This document shows positions 52,919-64,000 of a DNA stretch of 64,000 bases, one piece after another (positions within the stretch are counted from its first letter, which is position 1; each line of letters starts with the position of its first letter). Location of the stretch: NCBI RefSeq assembly GCF_002892835.1, contig NZ_PJMB01000001.1, forward strand, positions 186,001 to 250,000. Direction: 5' to 3'. The position numbers were made by a program, and so were the translations under genes. The notes beneath the pieces are model-generated. The model worked only from the letters and a program-made list of their open reading frames with translations. It ran no database searches and was not told the origin of the DNA. Origin of the DNA: Arthrobacter sp. AFG7.2. Lineage in GTDB: Bacteria > Actinomycetota > Actinomycetes > Actinomycetales > Micrococcaceae.

Positions 52919-53656
52919 TCAGCGCGAGCTTTCGGTGCGAAGCCGTTCGACGGCGGCGTGGATAGGCCCGTCAAAAACAACGTTTCCCTGCCGCAAGACG
53001 ACGCCGCGGTCACAGATCCGCGATACGAGGTCCAAGTCGTGGCTCACGACGACGAGCGTCTTTCCCGCAGCCGATAGTTCTTTGATCTTGTCCAGGCATT
53101 TTCGCTGGAAAGGCTCGTCGCCGACGGCGAGGATTTCATCGACCAGGAAGACCTCGGGATCCGTATGCACAGCCACCGAGAACGCCAGACGCAAATACAT
53201 CCCGGACGAATAGAACTTTACTTCGGTATCAATGAACTGTCCTATTTCAGAAAAATCGACGATGTCATCAAAGCGTTCCCTGATTTGTTGCTCGGTCATC
53301 CCCAGGATGGCGCCGTTTAGGAAGACGTTATCGCGGCCGGACAGATCTGGATGGAAACCTGCTCCAACCTCGATAAGGCCGGCGACCCTTCCCCGCGTCA
53401 GCACTGTTCCGGAGTCGGGAAGCATTACACCTGAAATGTGCTTAAGAAGGGTGGACTTGCCGGAGCCGTTAAGGCCCAGCAGTGCCACTGTTTCGCCAGT
53501 TTTGACCTCTAGCGTCACCTCTTTGAGGGCGTGGAACTTCTCAGAGAGATCCCCCTTGCGTCCTTTCGCCAGCCACACTATCGCTTCCTTGATAGACCTG
53601 GTATGCCGCAGTACGAACTGCTTGCTGATGTTTGACACTTCAATTGCGTTAACCAC
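52919..53656 (-). CDS. polysaccharide/teichoic-acid ABC exporter ATPase (Wzt/TagH type)
   Basis: A 245-residue ATPase with the Wzt subfamily features: a long insertion before Walker A (LLGLNGSGKSTLL), the PDSGTVLTRGRVAGLIEVGA stretch, signature YSSGMYLRLAFSVAVHTDPE and Walker B VFLVDEILAVGD. It lacks the C-terminal carbohydrate-binding domain of some Wzt proteins. The GTG directly follows the stop of the permease gene (TAAGTG). Confidence 0.94.
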   Translation of the reverse strand: MVNAIEVSNISKQFVLRHTRSIKEAIVWLAKGRKGDLSEKFHALKEVTLEVKTGETVALLGLNGSGKSTLLKHISGVMLPDSGTVLTRGRVAGLIEVGAGFHPDLSGRDNVFLNGAILGMTEQQIRERFDDIVDFSEIGQFIDTEVKFYSSGMYLRLAFSVAVHTDPEVFLVDEILAVGDEPFQRKCLDKIKELSAAGKTLVVVSHDLDLVSRICDRGVVLRQGNVVFDGPIHAAVERLRTESSR

Positions 53657-54534
53657 TTACAGCTCCTGCGCAAAACGGCCCTCAAGCCGCCGAAAGGTGA
53701 ATTGACCCAACGCAACGATTGCCAAGGCGACCCCAAGTCCTATGGGAAGCCAAAGGCTTAACAAGTTAGGCGGCATGGCGGCGGATCCATCGGTGGTAGG
53801 AAACCAGAAGGCGAAATGGAACAGCTCTACTCCGATGGTGATTGGATTTGCCTGGTAAACGCCATACCATCCGCTGCCGAGTTTCTCCTGGACCATGGTC
53901 CAGGCATACATAACAGGCGAAGCCCAAGTGGCAACCATGAGCAGCATATCCACCAGGTTCTCAGAATCGCGGAAGTAAACGTTGGCAGCACCAAAAAGAA
54001 GGCCTAATCCAGTGGCGAGCAATCCGACAATGAGAAACCCTGCCACGGCAGCGAGTAGCTGAAAGATGTTGGGATGCCAGCCAGCGACGAGACATCCCGC
54101 GACGAGAACAACCAGCTGCGGAAAGAAGTGCACCGCAGATACCCACACGGACGCCACAGGGAACAACTCCCGTGGAAGGTAGATCTTCTTGATCAAGTTC
54201 CCATTGTTGACAATGGACCGAGCCGCGTTGCCCAACGCCTCCGAAAAGAAGTTGATCAGGACGATGCCTGAGAAGAGGTACACCGCATAATTCGACAGAC
54301 CCTCGGGGTTCCTCGGGCTACGCTCCAACCCGAGGAAAACGCCCAAGGCCACGTAAAAGACAACGAACTGCACTCCGGGCTTTACATAAGACCAGAGCAA
54401 ACCCAGCACAGAACCGCGGTAACGAACCTTTAGCTCTTTCCGAACCAACAATTTGAGCAGAAAGCTCGATTGTCGAACGTCCCGCAGCCCGCTGCCTAAG
54501 CCGGGGGCGCGCAGTTCGCCCGGTGAAACTCCGC

Positions 54535-54538
<4 letters not shown>
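53657..54538 (-). CDS. polysaccharide ABC exporter permease (Wzm/TagG type)
   Basis: A 293-residue ABC-2 permease with six helices. The amphipathic start (LLKLLVRKELKVRYRGSVLG) and the LWSYVKPGVQFVVFYVALGV segment are typical of Wzm. It exports a finished lipid-linked glycan with the adjacent ATPase. Its GTG overlaps the GlfT2-like stop by 4 nt. Confidence 0.94.
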
Positions 54539-57914
<3,376 letters not shown>

Positions 57915-57950
57915 CTAGCGTGGGTTCAAAGGCATCAAAAGGACTTAGCC

Positions 57951-60900
57951 ATGACACTCCACTGCACCTTGGTCGGAAGCCCGCAGTCGCGGATGGCCGG
58001 GAAGGCCCTAGAGCTTTCCGTCACAGCCCCTCCCGGAACATCCGGTGCGAGCATCCATGCCGAACTCGTCCGAAGGTTTGGCACGGGGGCAGTCTCCGTT
58101 GGTGGGGAGGACCTGTGTTCCCTAAACATCGGAACGGCGCCGCTCGTGACGGGAGCCCTCCTGGTCGATCTCGGAAGTCAACCAGTAACCCGGAAAGCAC
58201 GTCGGCGTCCCCCTCCCGATCCCCCTGCTCCCATTGCCTTGGCTGTTCACACCGGCGCCGGAGCAGGCACTCTGGTCCCCCTGCAGCGTGGCACGTACAC
58301 AGTGGGCAGAAGCAACACCCGGATTGTGCTTCCTGACCCTGAGCTCTCCCGGGAACATGCCCGCCTGGTGGTGACCGAGAAGGACATTCTGATCATCGAT
58401 CTAGGCAGCGCCAACGGCACCTACGTCGACGGCGAAAGGGTTCGGCACGCCATCATCACCACGGCTTCTTCCTTCCGTTGCGGGAGTTCAACGATGTCAC
58501 TGGTCTTTTTGGATGCCCCGGACAAATCGCTTGCCGACGCCGGCACCTCAGTTCAGGATCCAATTACCGTTTCGGGTCAGCCGGAGTCCGGGAACCGCGG
58601 TGTCCTCCTGCTGACCGCAGCGCTCCCCCTGGTCATCGGCGTAGGACTCGCGTTGTTCACCGGCATGTGGATGTTCCTTGCTTTTGCGCTGGTCTCAGCA
58701 GTCTCGGTGCTGATCCCGCTTATTTCGGGGCTCCGCCACCGGCGCCAGTACAACGAAAAAATCAAGGCAGCAACGGCCCAGGACCACAAGCGGCGGCAGC
58801 GGGCAGGCCCCTCATTGGCGCTGCTCGTACTGGCCGCACGGCAAGGGCAGCCCGCCGCCGCAGCACCTGGGGAAGGCGGGGTGTGGTTGCGGCTGGGGCA
58901 GGCGCCGCAGGCCGCCAACCTGAAAGTAGGGTCCGGGAACATCTCATCCGGCATTCCCTCTGCCGGCGAAGTGCCCGTGATGCTGGACCCCGGTAACGCC
59001 CACACGATCTTCCGCGGACCCTGCACTGTGACGCAGGCAATGGTCCAGGCCCTCATAATGCAACTAAGCGGGTATCCCTGTGGCAGCCGAACAAGAATTG
59101 TCGTTTCCGGCCACCCAAAGCGCATTCCCCTCGCTGCCCGCTTTCTCCCAAGTGTGATTCTCGCAGGCTCTCGTGAGTCATGCCTGCGAGCGCTCACCGA
59201 CGGGTTCACCGGTGACCATGAGCGCGGGGTCCTCCTGCTCATGACGAGTTGGGGCGAGGACGACGCCGGGCCCAGCGAGACAGCACGACAGTTGGGCTGG
59301 CAGGTACTCGAGTTCCACCCGGCTGACAGTCCTCGCGGCGTCTATGACGTGGAACTCATCGAAAGGCAGTCGCGCCTGCGGGAACCAGGCCGCGAGCTTG
59401 GCTTTGTCCCTGACCTGGCACCTGATGACGTGTTCAACAACTTTTGCAGAAGCTTGGCGGCCTCTCCGACCCGACTGGACCGCACCGGGGACTCAGTCCC
59501 CTGTGTCTGCAGGCTGGAGGAGGTACTGCCACTCTCCCTCGTGGATACAGCGAGCCGGTGGACCTCAAGTGGCATCAACGCCGGGCTGGCCTTTCCCCTG
59601 GGGCTTGGGGCTACAGGGCCCATGATCCTGGACCTTCAAACCGACGGTCCGCACCTGCTGGTTGCGGGAACCACCGGCTCGGGCAAATCTGAACTGCTCC
59701 GCAGCCTGGCGCTGGCCCTGACGCTAAGTCATCCGCCGGACCGGGTCAATTTCCTCTTTATCGATTTCAAGGGCGGCGCTGGTCTTGGTCCCCTGGCCGG
59801 ACTGGTTCACTGCGTGGGCGTACTGACCGACCTGTCAGCCCACGAGCTCGAACGAACTCTGGCGTCGCTGAGGGCCGAAATCAGGTTACGGGAGGAAGTC
59901 CTCGCTGCTGCCCAGGTCCCGGACCTCGCCGGGTACATGCCCACGCCTGCTTCGCGAAAACTACCACTCCCTCATCTGGTCATAGTCATTGATGAGTTCC
60001 GTATGCTCGTCGATGATGCGCCGGATGTACTCCGTGAGCTCATGCGCATCGCCTCCATCGGCCGCTCGCTTGGACTTCACCTGGTCATGGCGACCCAACG
60101 GCCTCAAGGCGCGTTGACCGCTGATATCCGTGCGAACGTCACCTCCAGCATCGCTCTCCGCGTCCAATCCGAGATGGAGTCCCACGACATCATTAACACG
60201 AAGGCGGCCGCAGGAATAGGCCTTAACACACCCGGGCGCGCCTTCATCGCCCGCGGTATGGAGACACCCCAGGAATTCCAGGCTGCATCGACCGTTCGAG
60301 CCGTCCCTGATGCCGGGCCGGAAGTGGTCAAGGTACAGCTCACGAGCGACTACCTGGTTGCGCGGGACATTCTTCCGGCCACACCCGAAGCCGCACCTGA
60401 CCCAACACCGGCACAGGCAGCAGCCCCTCTCGTCGCGATGGTTCGAGATCTTTGGACATCACAGGGAGGAGCAGCACCACGCCTGCCGGTAGCCCCTCCT
60501 CTCCCACAGAAGATCACCTGCGCAGAGGCTGATGGTGCCCGGAAGCCAGCAGTTGAATCCGGCGGGCTGACCGTCGCTTTGGGTCTCCTGGACGTGCCGG
60601 ATCAGCAGCTCATCAAACCCTTGGTCTGGAGCCCGGCGAGGGACAGCCACCTTGCGTTGATAGGAGGTCCGGGATCCGGCGCAGCAGAGGCTCTTGAGCT
60701 GGCGGCCCACGGAGTGGCGTACGGCACGGACTCCCACTGCTACTTCCTGGACTCGGCGGGCGCGTTCCTTGGCCTGGCCGCACACCCGCGAACGGGAGCC
60801 CATGCAGGGCCCCATGAGCTGCGGCGGGCCGTCCGCATCCTTGAGCGACTGAACCAGGAAATGGCTGCCAGACTCAGCAACCCCAATCACGGCGGCGTTC

Positions 60901-62066
60901 CACTTGTTCTCGTCATGTCCGGCTGGGGCTCGTGGCTGTCGGCTTTTCGATCGGGTCTGCTGGCCTGGGCTGAGGACCTGGTGCAGGATCTTGTCCGCGA
61001 CGGCAGCCGGGCTGGAATCACAATCGCTCTTTCCGGTGACCGTGAGCTGGTCACCGCCAGGTTCTGCGGGTCCCTGCCCAACCGTATCTACTTCCCCACC
61101 GGCTCCAACGAGGACAGCAGGATCGCCTGGCCAAGGATGCCCTCGACCGCACACGTCAAGGGCCGAGGGGTCGCGTTTGGTTCCATCGCCTCCGGTAGCG
61201 CAGTTGTTTGCCAGCTCTACGAACACACCATCGGCAGCCCTCCCCCTTGGGGCACCGGCAGTACCAGGAGAATCCGGCCCGGGAAGCGGCCTTTCCGGGT
61301 GGAGCCGCTCCCCTCCTCACTTCCAGTCTGCGAGGTTAAGGCCACCATGGAGAGAGCCCGGGAGATCACATCGGAAACTGAACCTGGACCTCCTCCGGCA
61401 GGAGATTCAGAAGCCCTGACGAAGGAAGCAAGGGTGGCAGCAACGGAAAAAACCACGGCTCCTACTGTTGAGCGCATCCCCGCAATGCACAAGGAAGACC
61501 GCGGCCCCGTCTCAACGGAGGTGTTTCTAGGTGTGGGTGGCGACGAACTGCACCCGGTCTCCTTCCGGATTCCGCAAGGAGGGGTTTTCGCGGTGCTGGG
61601 AGGAGCCTCGTCCGGTAAAACTAACGTCCTGCAGGCCCTGCAGGCCCTCAACCCTGGAACGGACCGCTGGCTTTGGCCCGGCAGCTCAACTGACCCTGGC
61701 GAATTCTGGAAAAGTGCGCTCCTTAGGGCCAAAGCGGGGGAAGTGCCAGGGGCAGCGGCGCTGCTGGTGGACGACATCGACCTGTTACCTGCGGGCGCCC
61801 TGCTGGACCTTTCCGAACTGCACGGGTTGGGCCACGCAGTGGTCCTTACCGCTAGCTACAGTCCCTTGTTGCTCCAACGCGTTCCGCTGGTCATGGACTC
61901 GCGTGCCGCCGGGAGCGGGCTCCTGCTGTCCCCGCGAACAACAGCAGAGGGCGACCTTTTCGGGGTCCGCTTCGACATTGAACCGAATCCTCCTGCCGGC
62001 AGGGGTGTGCTGGTTTCCCGGGGAAACTCAACTCCAGTCCAGGTAGCTTGGGCAGGCACCCAATAG
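57951..62066 (+). CDS. FHA-FtsK/SpoIIIE ATPase, EssC/EccC-like
   Basis: A 1371-residue membrane ATPase with the layout of the type VII secretion motor. An N-terminal small domain (about 1-90) precedes an FHA domain (95-190: GR at 119-120, SREH at 133-136, NGT at 155). Two membrane helices (about 216-265) follow. The first FtsK domain has an intact Walker A GTTGSGKS (573-580) and Walker B LVIVIDEF. The second has a degenerate P-loop GGPGSGAAE near 905 without the Lys. The third has GGASSGKT near 1217. No WXG100, EccB/D/E or EsxA-type gene is visible nearby. ATG 57951 follows AAAAGGA. Confidence 0.9.
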   Translation: MTLHCTLVGSPQSRMAGKALELSVTAPPGTSGASIHAELVRRFGTGAVSVGGEDLCSLNIGTAPLVTGALLVDLGSQPVTRKARRRPPPDPPAPIALAVHTGAGAGTLVPLQRGTYTVGRSNTRIVLPDPELSREHARLVVTEKDILIIDLGSANGTYVDGERVRHAIITTASSFRCGSSTMSLVFLDAPDKSLADAGTSVQDPITVSGQPESGNRGVLLLTAALPLVIGVGLALFTGMWMFLAFALVSAVSVLIPLISGLRHRRQYNEKIKAATAQDHKRRQRAGPSLALLVLAARQGQPAAAAPGEGGVWLRLGQAPQAANLKVGSGNISSGIPSAGEVPVMLDPGNAHTIFRGPCTVTQAMVQALIMQLSGYPCGSRTRIVVSGHPKRIPLAARFLPSVILAGSRESCLRALTDGFTGDHERGVLLLMTSWGEDDAGPSETARQLGWQVLEFHPADSPRGVYDVELIERQSRLREPGRELGFVPDLAPDDVFNNFCRSLAASPTRLDRTGDSVPCVCRLEEVLPLSLVDTASRWTSSGINAGLAFPLGLGATGPMILDLQTDGPHLLVAGTTGSGKSELLRSLALALTLSHPPDRVNFLFIDFKGGAGLGPLAGLVHCVGVLTDLSAHELERTLASLRAEIRLREEVLAAAQVPDLAGYMPTPASRKLPLPHLVIVIDEFRMLVDDAPDVLRELMRIASIGRSLGLHLVMATQRPQGALTADIRANVTSSIALRVQSEMESHDIINTKAAAGIGLNTPGRAFIARGMETPQEFQAASTVRAVPDAGPEVVKVQLTSDYLVARDILPATPEAAPDPTPAQAAAPLVAMVRDLWTSQGGAAPRLPVAPPLPQKITCAEADGARKPAVESGGLTVALGLLDVPDQQLIKPLVWSPARDSHLALIGGPGSGAAEALELAAHGVAYGTDSHCYFLDSAGAFLGLAAHPRTGAHAGPHELRRAVRILERLNQEMAARLSNPNHGGVPLVLVMSGWGSWLSAFRSGLLAWAEDLVQDLVRDGSRAGITIALSGDRELVTARFCGSLPNRIYFPTGSNEDSRIAWPRMPSTAHVKGRGVAFGSIASGSAVVCQLYEHTIGSPPPWGTGSTRRIRPGKRPFRVEPLPSSLPVCEVKATMERAREITSETEPGPPPAGDSEALTKEARVAATEKTTAPTVERIPAMHKEDRGPVSTEVFLGVGGDELHPVSFRIPQGGVFAVLGGASSGKTNVLQALQALNPGTDRWLWPGSSTDPGEFWKSALLRAKAGEVPGAAALLVDDIDLLPAGALLDLSELHGLGHAVVLTASYSPLLLQRVPLVMDSRAAGSGLLLSPRTTAEGDLFGVRFDIEPNPPAGRGVLVSRGNSTPVQVAWAGTQ

Positions 62067-62090
62067 CAGGGATGCAGGAGGGAAAGTCAA

Positions 62091-62579
62091 CTAAAGCGCC
62101 GGGGTCGACCCTCCTGTGCGCGAGGCGTAACGGAGCACCTTGTTCTGGAACAGGAGCACGATCGCGGTGATTGCCGGGAGCAGCATCGCGAGGCCGGGAA
62201 TTAGCAGGCCATTGCTGAGCGTGGGGAATCCGATGGTCAGGGCGAAGAGCTGCGCCACAAGTGCAGCAGCCCGGGTCCAGCGGTAGCCACGGTAGAGGAA
62301 GACGGCAACCGAGTAGAGCCAAACTGAAAAAGCCAGCAGCAGCACAAGGGTAAAAACTGCTCCCCAGAAGGACAGGACCGGGCTCCCCACCGCCAGTTGG
62401 TACCCGTACAAGCCGGCTGCAGCCAGAAGCACGGTGGCTTCCAACGCCACCACCAGGGCGACGACAACCACCGCCGGCGGCCTGGCGCTCCGGGCATTCC
62501 CATCAGGCTGGTCCCGGCCCTGCCCTGGTTCTTCGGAGGGGGACGGGGAGCTGGCCGGGTTTACTGGGGGTCTTGACAC
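62091..62579 (-). CDS. hypothetical four-helix membrane protein
   Basis: A 162-residue protein. A Ser/Pro-rich cytoplasmic tail (about 1-33) precedes four helices (36-60, 68-92, 100-118, 125-145). The GTG is at 62579. It converges on the EssC-like gene. Such proteins are common in Micrococcaceae; function unknown. Confidence 0.75.
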   Translation of the reverse strand: MSRPPVNPASSPSPSEEPGQGRDQPDGNARSARPPAVVVVALVVALEATVLLAAAGLYGYQLAVGSPVLSFWGAVFTLVLLLAFSVWLYSVAVFLYRGYRWTRAAALVAQLFALTIGFPTLSNGLLIPGLAMLLPAITAIVLLFQNKVLRYASRTGGSTPAL

Positions 62580-62680
62580 ACTGGCACCCTACCGGACATA
62601 GTCGGACAGTGGCTGGGGCAAGCGGCGCTGGTGTGATGTATCGCTCAGCTTTCCGCGCATATCAAGTCTTATTACCTCTT

Positions 62681-62700
62681 GTTTACATGGCGTTAACATG
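62681..62700 (+). promoter_or_regulatory. tandem direct repeat upstream of whiB1
   Basis: GTTTACATG (62681-62689) and GTTAACATG (62692-62700) repeat with an 11-nt period, one helical turn. This is the pattern of OmpR-family response-regulator sites such as those of MtrA or PhoP. It lies 110 nt upstream of the whiB1 ATG. Confidence 0.5.
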
Positions 62701-62721
62701 ACAGGCTTGATCCAGATGACC

Positions 62722-62744
62722 AAGGGGGCCCTGCCGGGCCCTTT
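62722..62744 (+). terminator. hairpin in the whiB1 leader
   Basis: GGGCCC TGCC GGGCCC followed by TTTT looks like an intrinsic terminator or attenuator. It overlaps an 18-codon frame (ATG at 62698, TAG at 62752-62754) that could be a leader peptide. The gap 62580-62809 has no other gene. Confidence 0.5.
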
Positions 62745-62809
62745 TCCTTTGTAGCCACTAGTGAATAATTTCACAAAGGCTTTTCCCAGAATTGGAGCAA
62801 CTGATCAGC

Positions 62810-63058
62810 ATGGATTGGCGTAACCGCGCAGCGTGCCTCGAAAAGGACCCTGAACTCTTCTTCCCCGTCGGGAACACCGGGCCGGCCCTTCTGCAGATCG
62901 AGGAAGCAAAAAGCGTTTGCCGCCGGTGCCCCGTAGTGGATACCTGCCTGCAGTGGGCCCTTGAATCCGGCCAGGATGCAGGCGTTTGGGGCGGCATGAG
63001 CGAGGACGAGCGGCGGGCGCTCAAGCGCCGCGCCGCCCGCGCCCGCCGCGCTTCCTGA
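62810..63058 (+). CDS. whiB1: WhiB1-type iron-sulfur transcriptional regulator
   Basis: An 82-residue Wbl protein. Four cluster cysteines are conserved: AACLEKDPELFFPVG, then CRRCPVVDTCLQWALESG. The GVWGGMSEDERRALKRR turn and basic tail bind sigma factor and DNA. The sequence is closest to WhiB1 as I recall it from mycobacteria. The ATG at 62810 (MDWRNRA) is the family start; a TTG at 62792 is in frame but is not conserved. The long leader with direct repeats suggests transcriptional regulation by a response regulator. Confidence 0.94.
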   Translation: MDWRNRAACLEKDPELFFPVGNTGPALLQIEEAKSVCRRCPVVDTCLQWALESGQDAGVWGGMSEDERRALKRRAARARRAS

Positions 63059-63077
63059 GCAGTCCGGAAAGATTAGA

Positions 63078-63124
63078 GCGATGGCCCCGGCCGCAACCTC
63101 AGAGGTTGCGGCCGGGGCCATCGC
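63078..63124. terminator. strong bidirectional terminator between whiB1 and the kinase gene
   Basis: A perfect 22-bp inverted repeat (63078-63099 and 63103-63124) with a 3-nt loop separates two converging genes. It begins GCGATGGCCCCGG and is followed by CTTTAA. Confidence 0.85.
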
Positions 63125-63181
63125 CTTTAACAGCTCAGGCTGAGCGGGGGCTTCCACCCCATCCGCTTTCCAGGCTTGGAC

Positions 63182-64000
63182 CTACTTGCCGGCCAGGCTG
63201 AGCCGGATCTTGACTGCAGTGCCGCCGCCTTCGCGCGGCTGCCACTGGATAGTCCCGCCCAGTTCGCTCGTCACCAGAGTGCGCACGATCTGAAGACCAA
63301 GCCCCTCAACGTGAGGTGTTTCAGGGAGCCCCACACCGTCGTCGGCAATGGTTACGGTGAGCTCCTCGCCGTCATCCCCCTCGGACCGGTCAGCGATAAG
63401 CCACACTGTCCCGGCCCTGCCTTCGAGCCCGTGCTCCACGGCGTTGGTCACCAGTTCGTTGATAACCAGGGCAAGCGGTGTGGCAAGGTCGCTCGGCAGC
63501 TCCCCAAAAGTCCCCGACCGTTCAGTCCTGACCTGTTGGGACGGAGAGGCAACTTCGGCTGAAAGCCGGAACTGCCGCCCGATCAGCTCATCAAAGTCCA
63601 CGCTCTGGGTCAGTCCCTGGGACAGGGTCTCATGGACCAGTGCGATGGTGGCTACACGGCGCATGGCCTGCTCGAGCCCCTGTTTTGCTTCGTCGCTGAC
63701 CATCCGGCGGGACTGCATGCGGAGCAGCGCAGCGACAGTCTGAAGATTGTTTTTGACGCGGTGGTGGATCTCGCGGATGGTGGCATCCTTGGTCACCAGT
63801 TCCATCTCGCGGCGGCGCAGCTCGGACACATCGCGGCAGAGGACCAGCGCGCCAAAACGCTCCTGTTCGTCACGCAGCGGAATCGCGCGCAACGACAGGC
63901 TCACGCCCCGTGATTCAATTTCACTGCGCCAGGGCATCCGGCCGGTGACCACCAGAGGCAGCGTTTCGTCCACCAGGCGGCGGTCCTTGAGCAGGCCTGC
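63182..64000 (-). CDS. PdtaS-like histidine kinase (partial, N-terminus outside the window)
   Basis: The visible 273 residues are the C-terminal part of a HisKA_2-type kinase. A PAS-like segment (IPLRDEQERFGALVLCRDVS) precedes the phosphoacceptor motif IREIHHRVKNNLQTVAALLR, then an HATPase_c domain with LVINELVTNAVEHGL (N box), ADDGVGLP (G1) and GLGLQIVRTLV (G2). PdtaS pairs with the RNA-binding antiterminator PdtaR. The frame is open to the window end at 64000, so the GAF/PAS N-terminus is missing. Confidence 0.9.
   Translation of the reverse strand, partial: AGLLKDRRLVDETLPLVVTGRMPWRSEIESRGVSLSLRAIPLRDEQERFGALVLCRDVSELRRREMELVTKDATIREIHHRVKNNLQTVAALLRMQSRRMVSDEAKQGLEQAMRRVATIALVHETLSQGLTQSVDFDELIGRQFRLSAEVASPSQQVRTERSGTFGELPSDLATPLALVINELVTNAVEHGLEGRAGTVWLIADRSEGDDGEELTVTIADDGVGLPETPHVEGLGLQIVRTLVTSELGGTIQWQPREGGGTAVKIRLSLAGK

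Overview
The window is high-GC actinobacterial chromosome, most likely Arthrobacter or Pseudarthrobacter (Micrococcaceae). This rests on gene content and order: a fused E2-E1 Kgd, the mycothiol-type sigH/rsrA pair, a 24-residue bL37 gene, a SAM-IV riboswitch, a whiB1-type regulator, a PdtaS-like kinase, and the smpB / LytM peptidase / ftsX / ftsE / prfB / tad order. The assignment comes from recognising these families, not from a database search.

Layout. 0-16.8 kb is core metabolism and regulation: kgd, a degenerate SGNH protein, a DUF4097-PadR operon with visible operators, bL37, rsrA-sigH with a perfect-match SigH/SigR promoter, a DoxX-like protein, aroA-rsgA, hisN, a SAM-IV riboswitch with a class V aminotransferase, a methyltransferase, and an overlapping mntR-crcB-crcB operon. 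17.0-21.3 kb holds ssrA (tmRNA) and smpB, separated by the dTDP-rhamnose genes rmlCD (fused), rmlB and rmlA. 21.4-25.9 kb is the division cassette of a LytM-type peptidase, ftsX and ftsE, then prfB. 26.0-30.4 kb is a Tad/Flp pilus operon.

30.4-39.8 kb is the most interesting part. A 9.4-kb element carrying a large serine integrase is inserted inside tadA. Both halves of tadA remain at the borders, and joining them at a shared GGGGG core restores an uninterrupted 407-codon frame. The two inner ends, placed together, form an attP with 10-bp inverted arms. The element carries an integrase, a replication-initiation-like operon, a lone HK97-type major capsid protein without portal, terminase, protease or tail genes, a McrA-like HNH nuclease, a DUF3800 protein whose ribosome binding site is buried in a 13-bp inverted repeat, and small membrane proteins. 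It looks like a capsid-carrying phage satellite with defence-like cargo, and it may act as a reversible switch of the pilus.

40.2-57.7 kb is a cell-surface polysaccharide locus: galE, a secreted GH25 lysozyme with LGFP repeats, a flippase, glycosyltransferases, a DUF6541-like membrane protein, an acyltransferase, a Wzm/Wzt-type ABC exporter, a GlfT2-like galactofuranosyltransferase and UDP-galactopyranose mutase. This suggests a galactofuranose- and probably rhamnose-containing glycan. 58-64 kb holds an EssC/EccC-like FHA-FtsK ATPase with no secretion partners in view, a membrane protein, whiB1 and the C-terminal part of a PdtaS-like histidine kinase cut by the window end.
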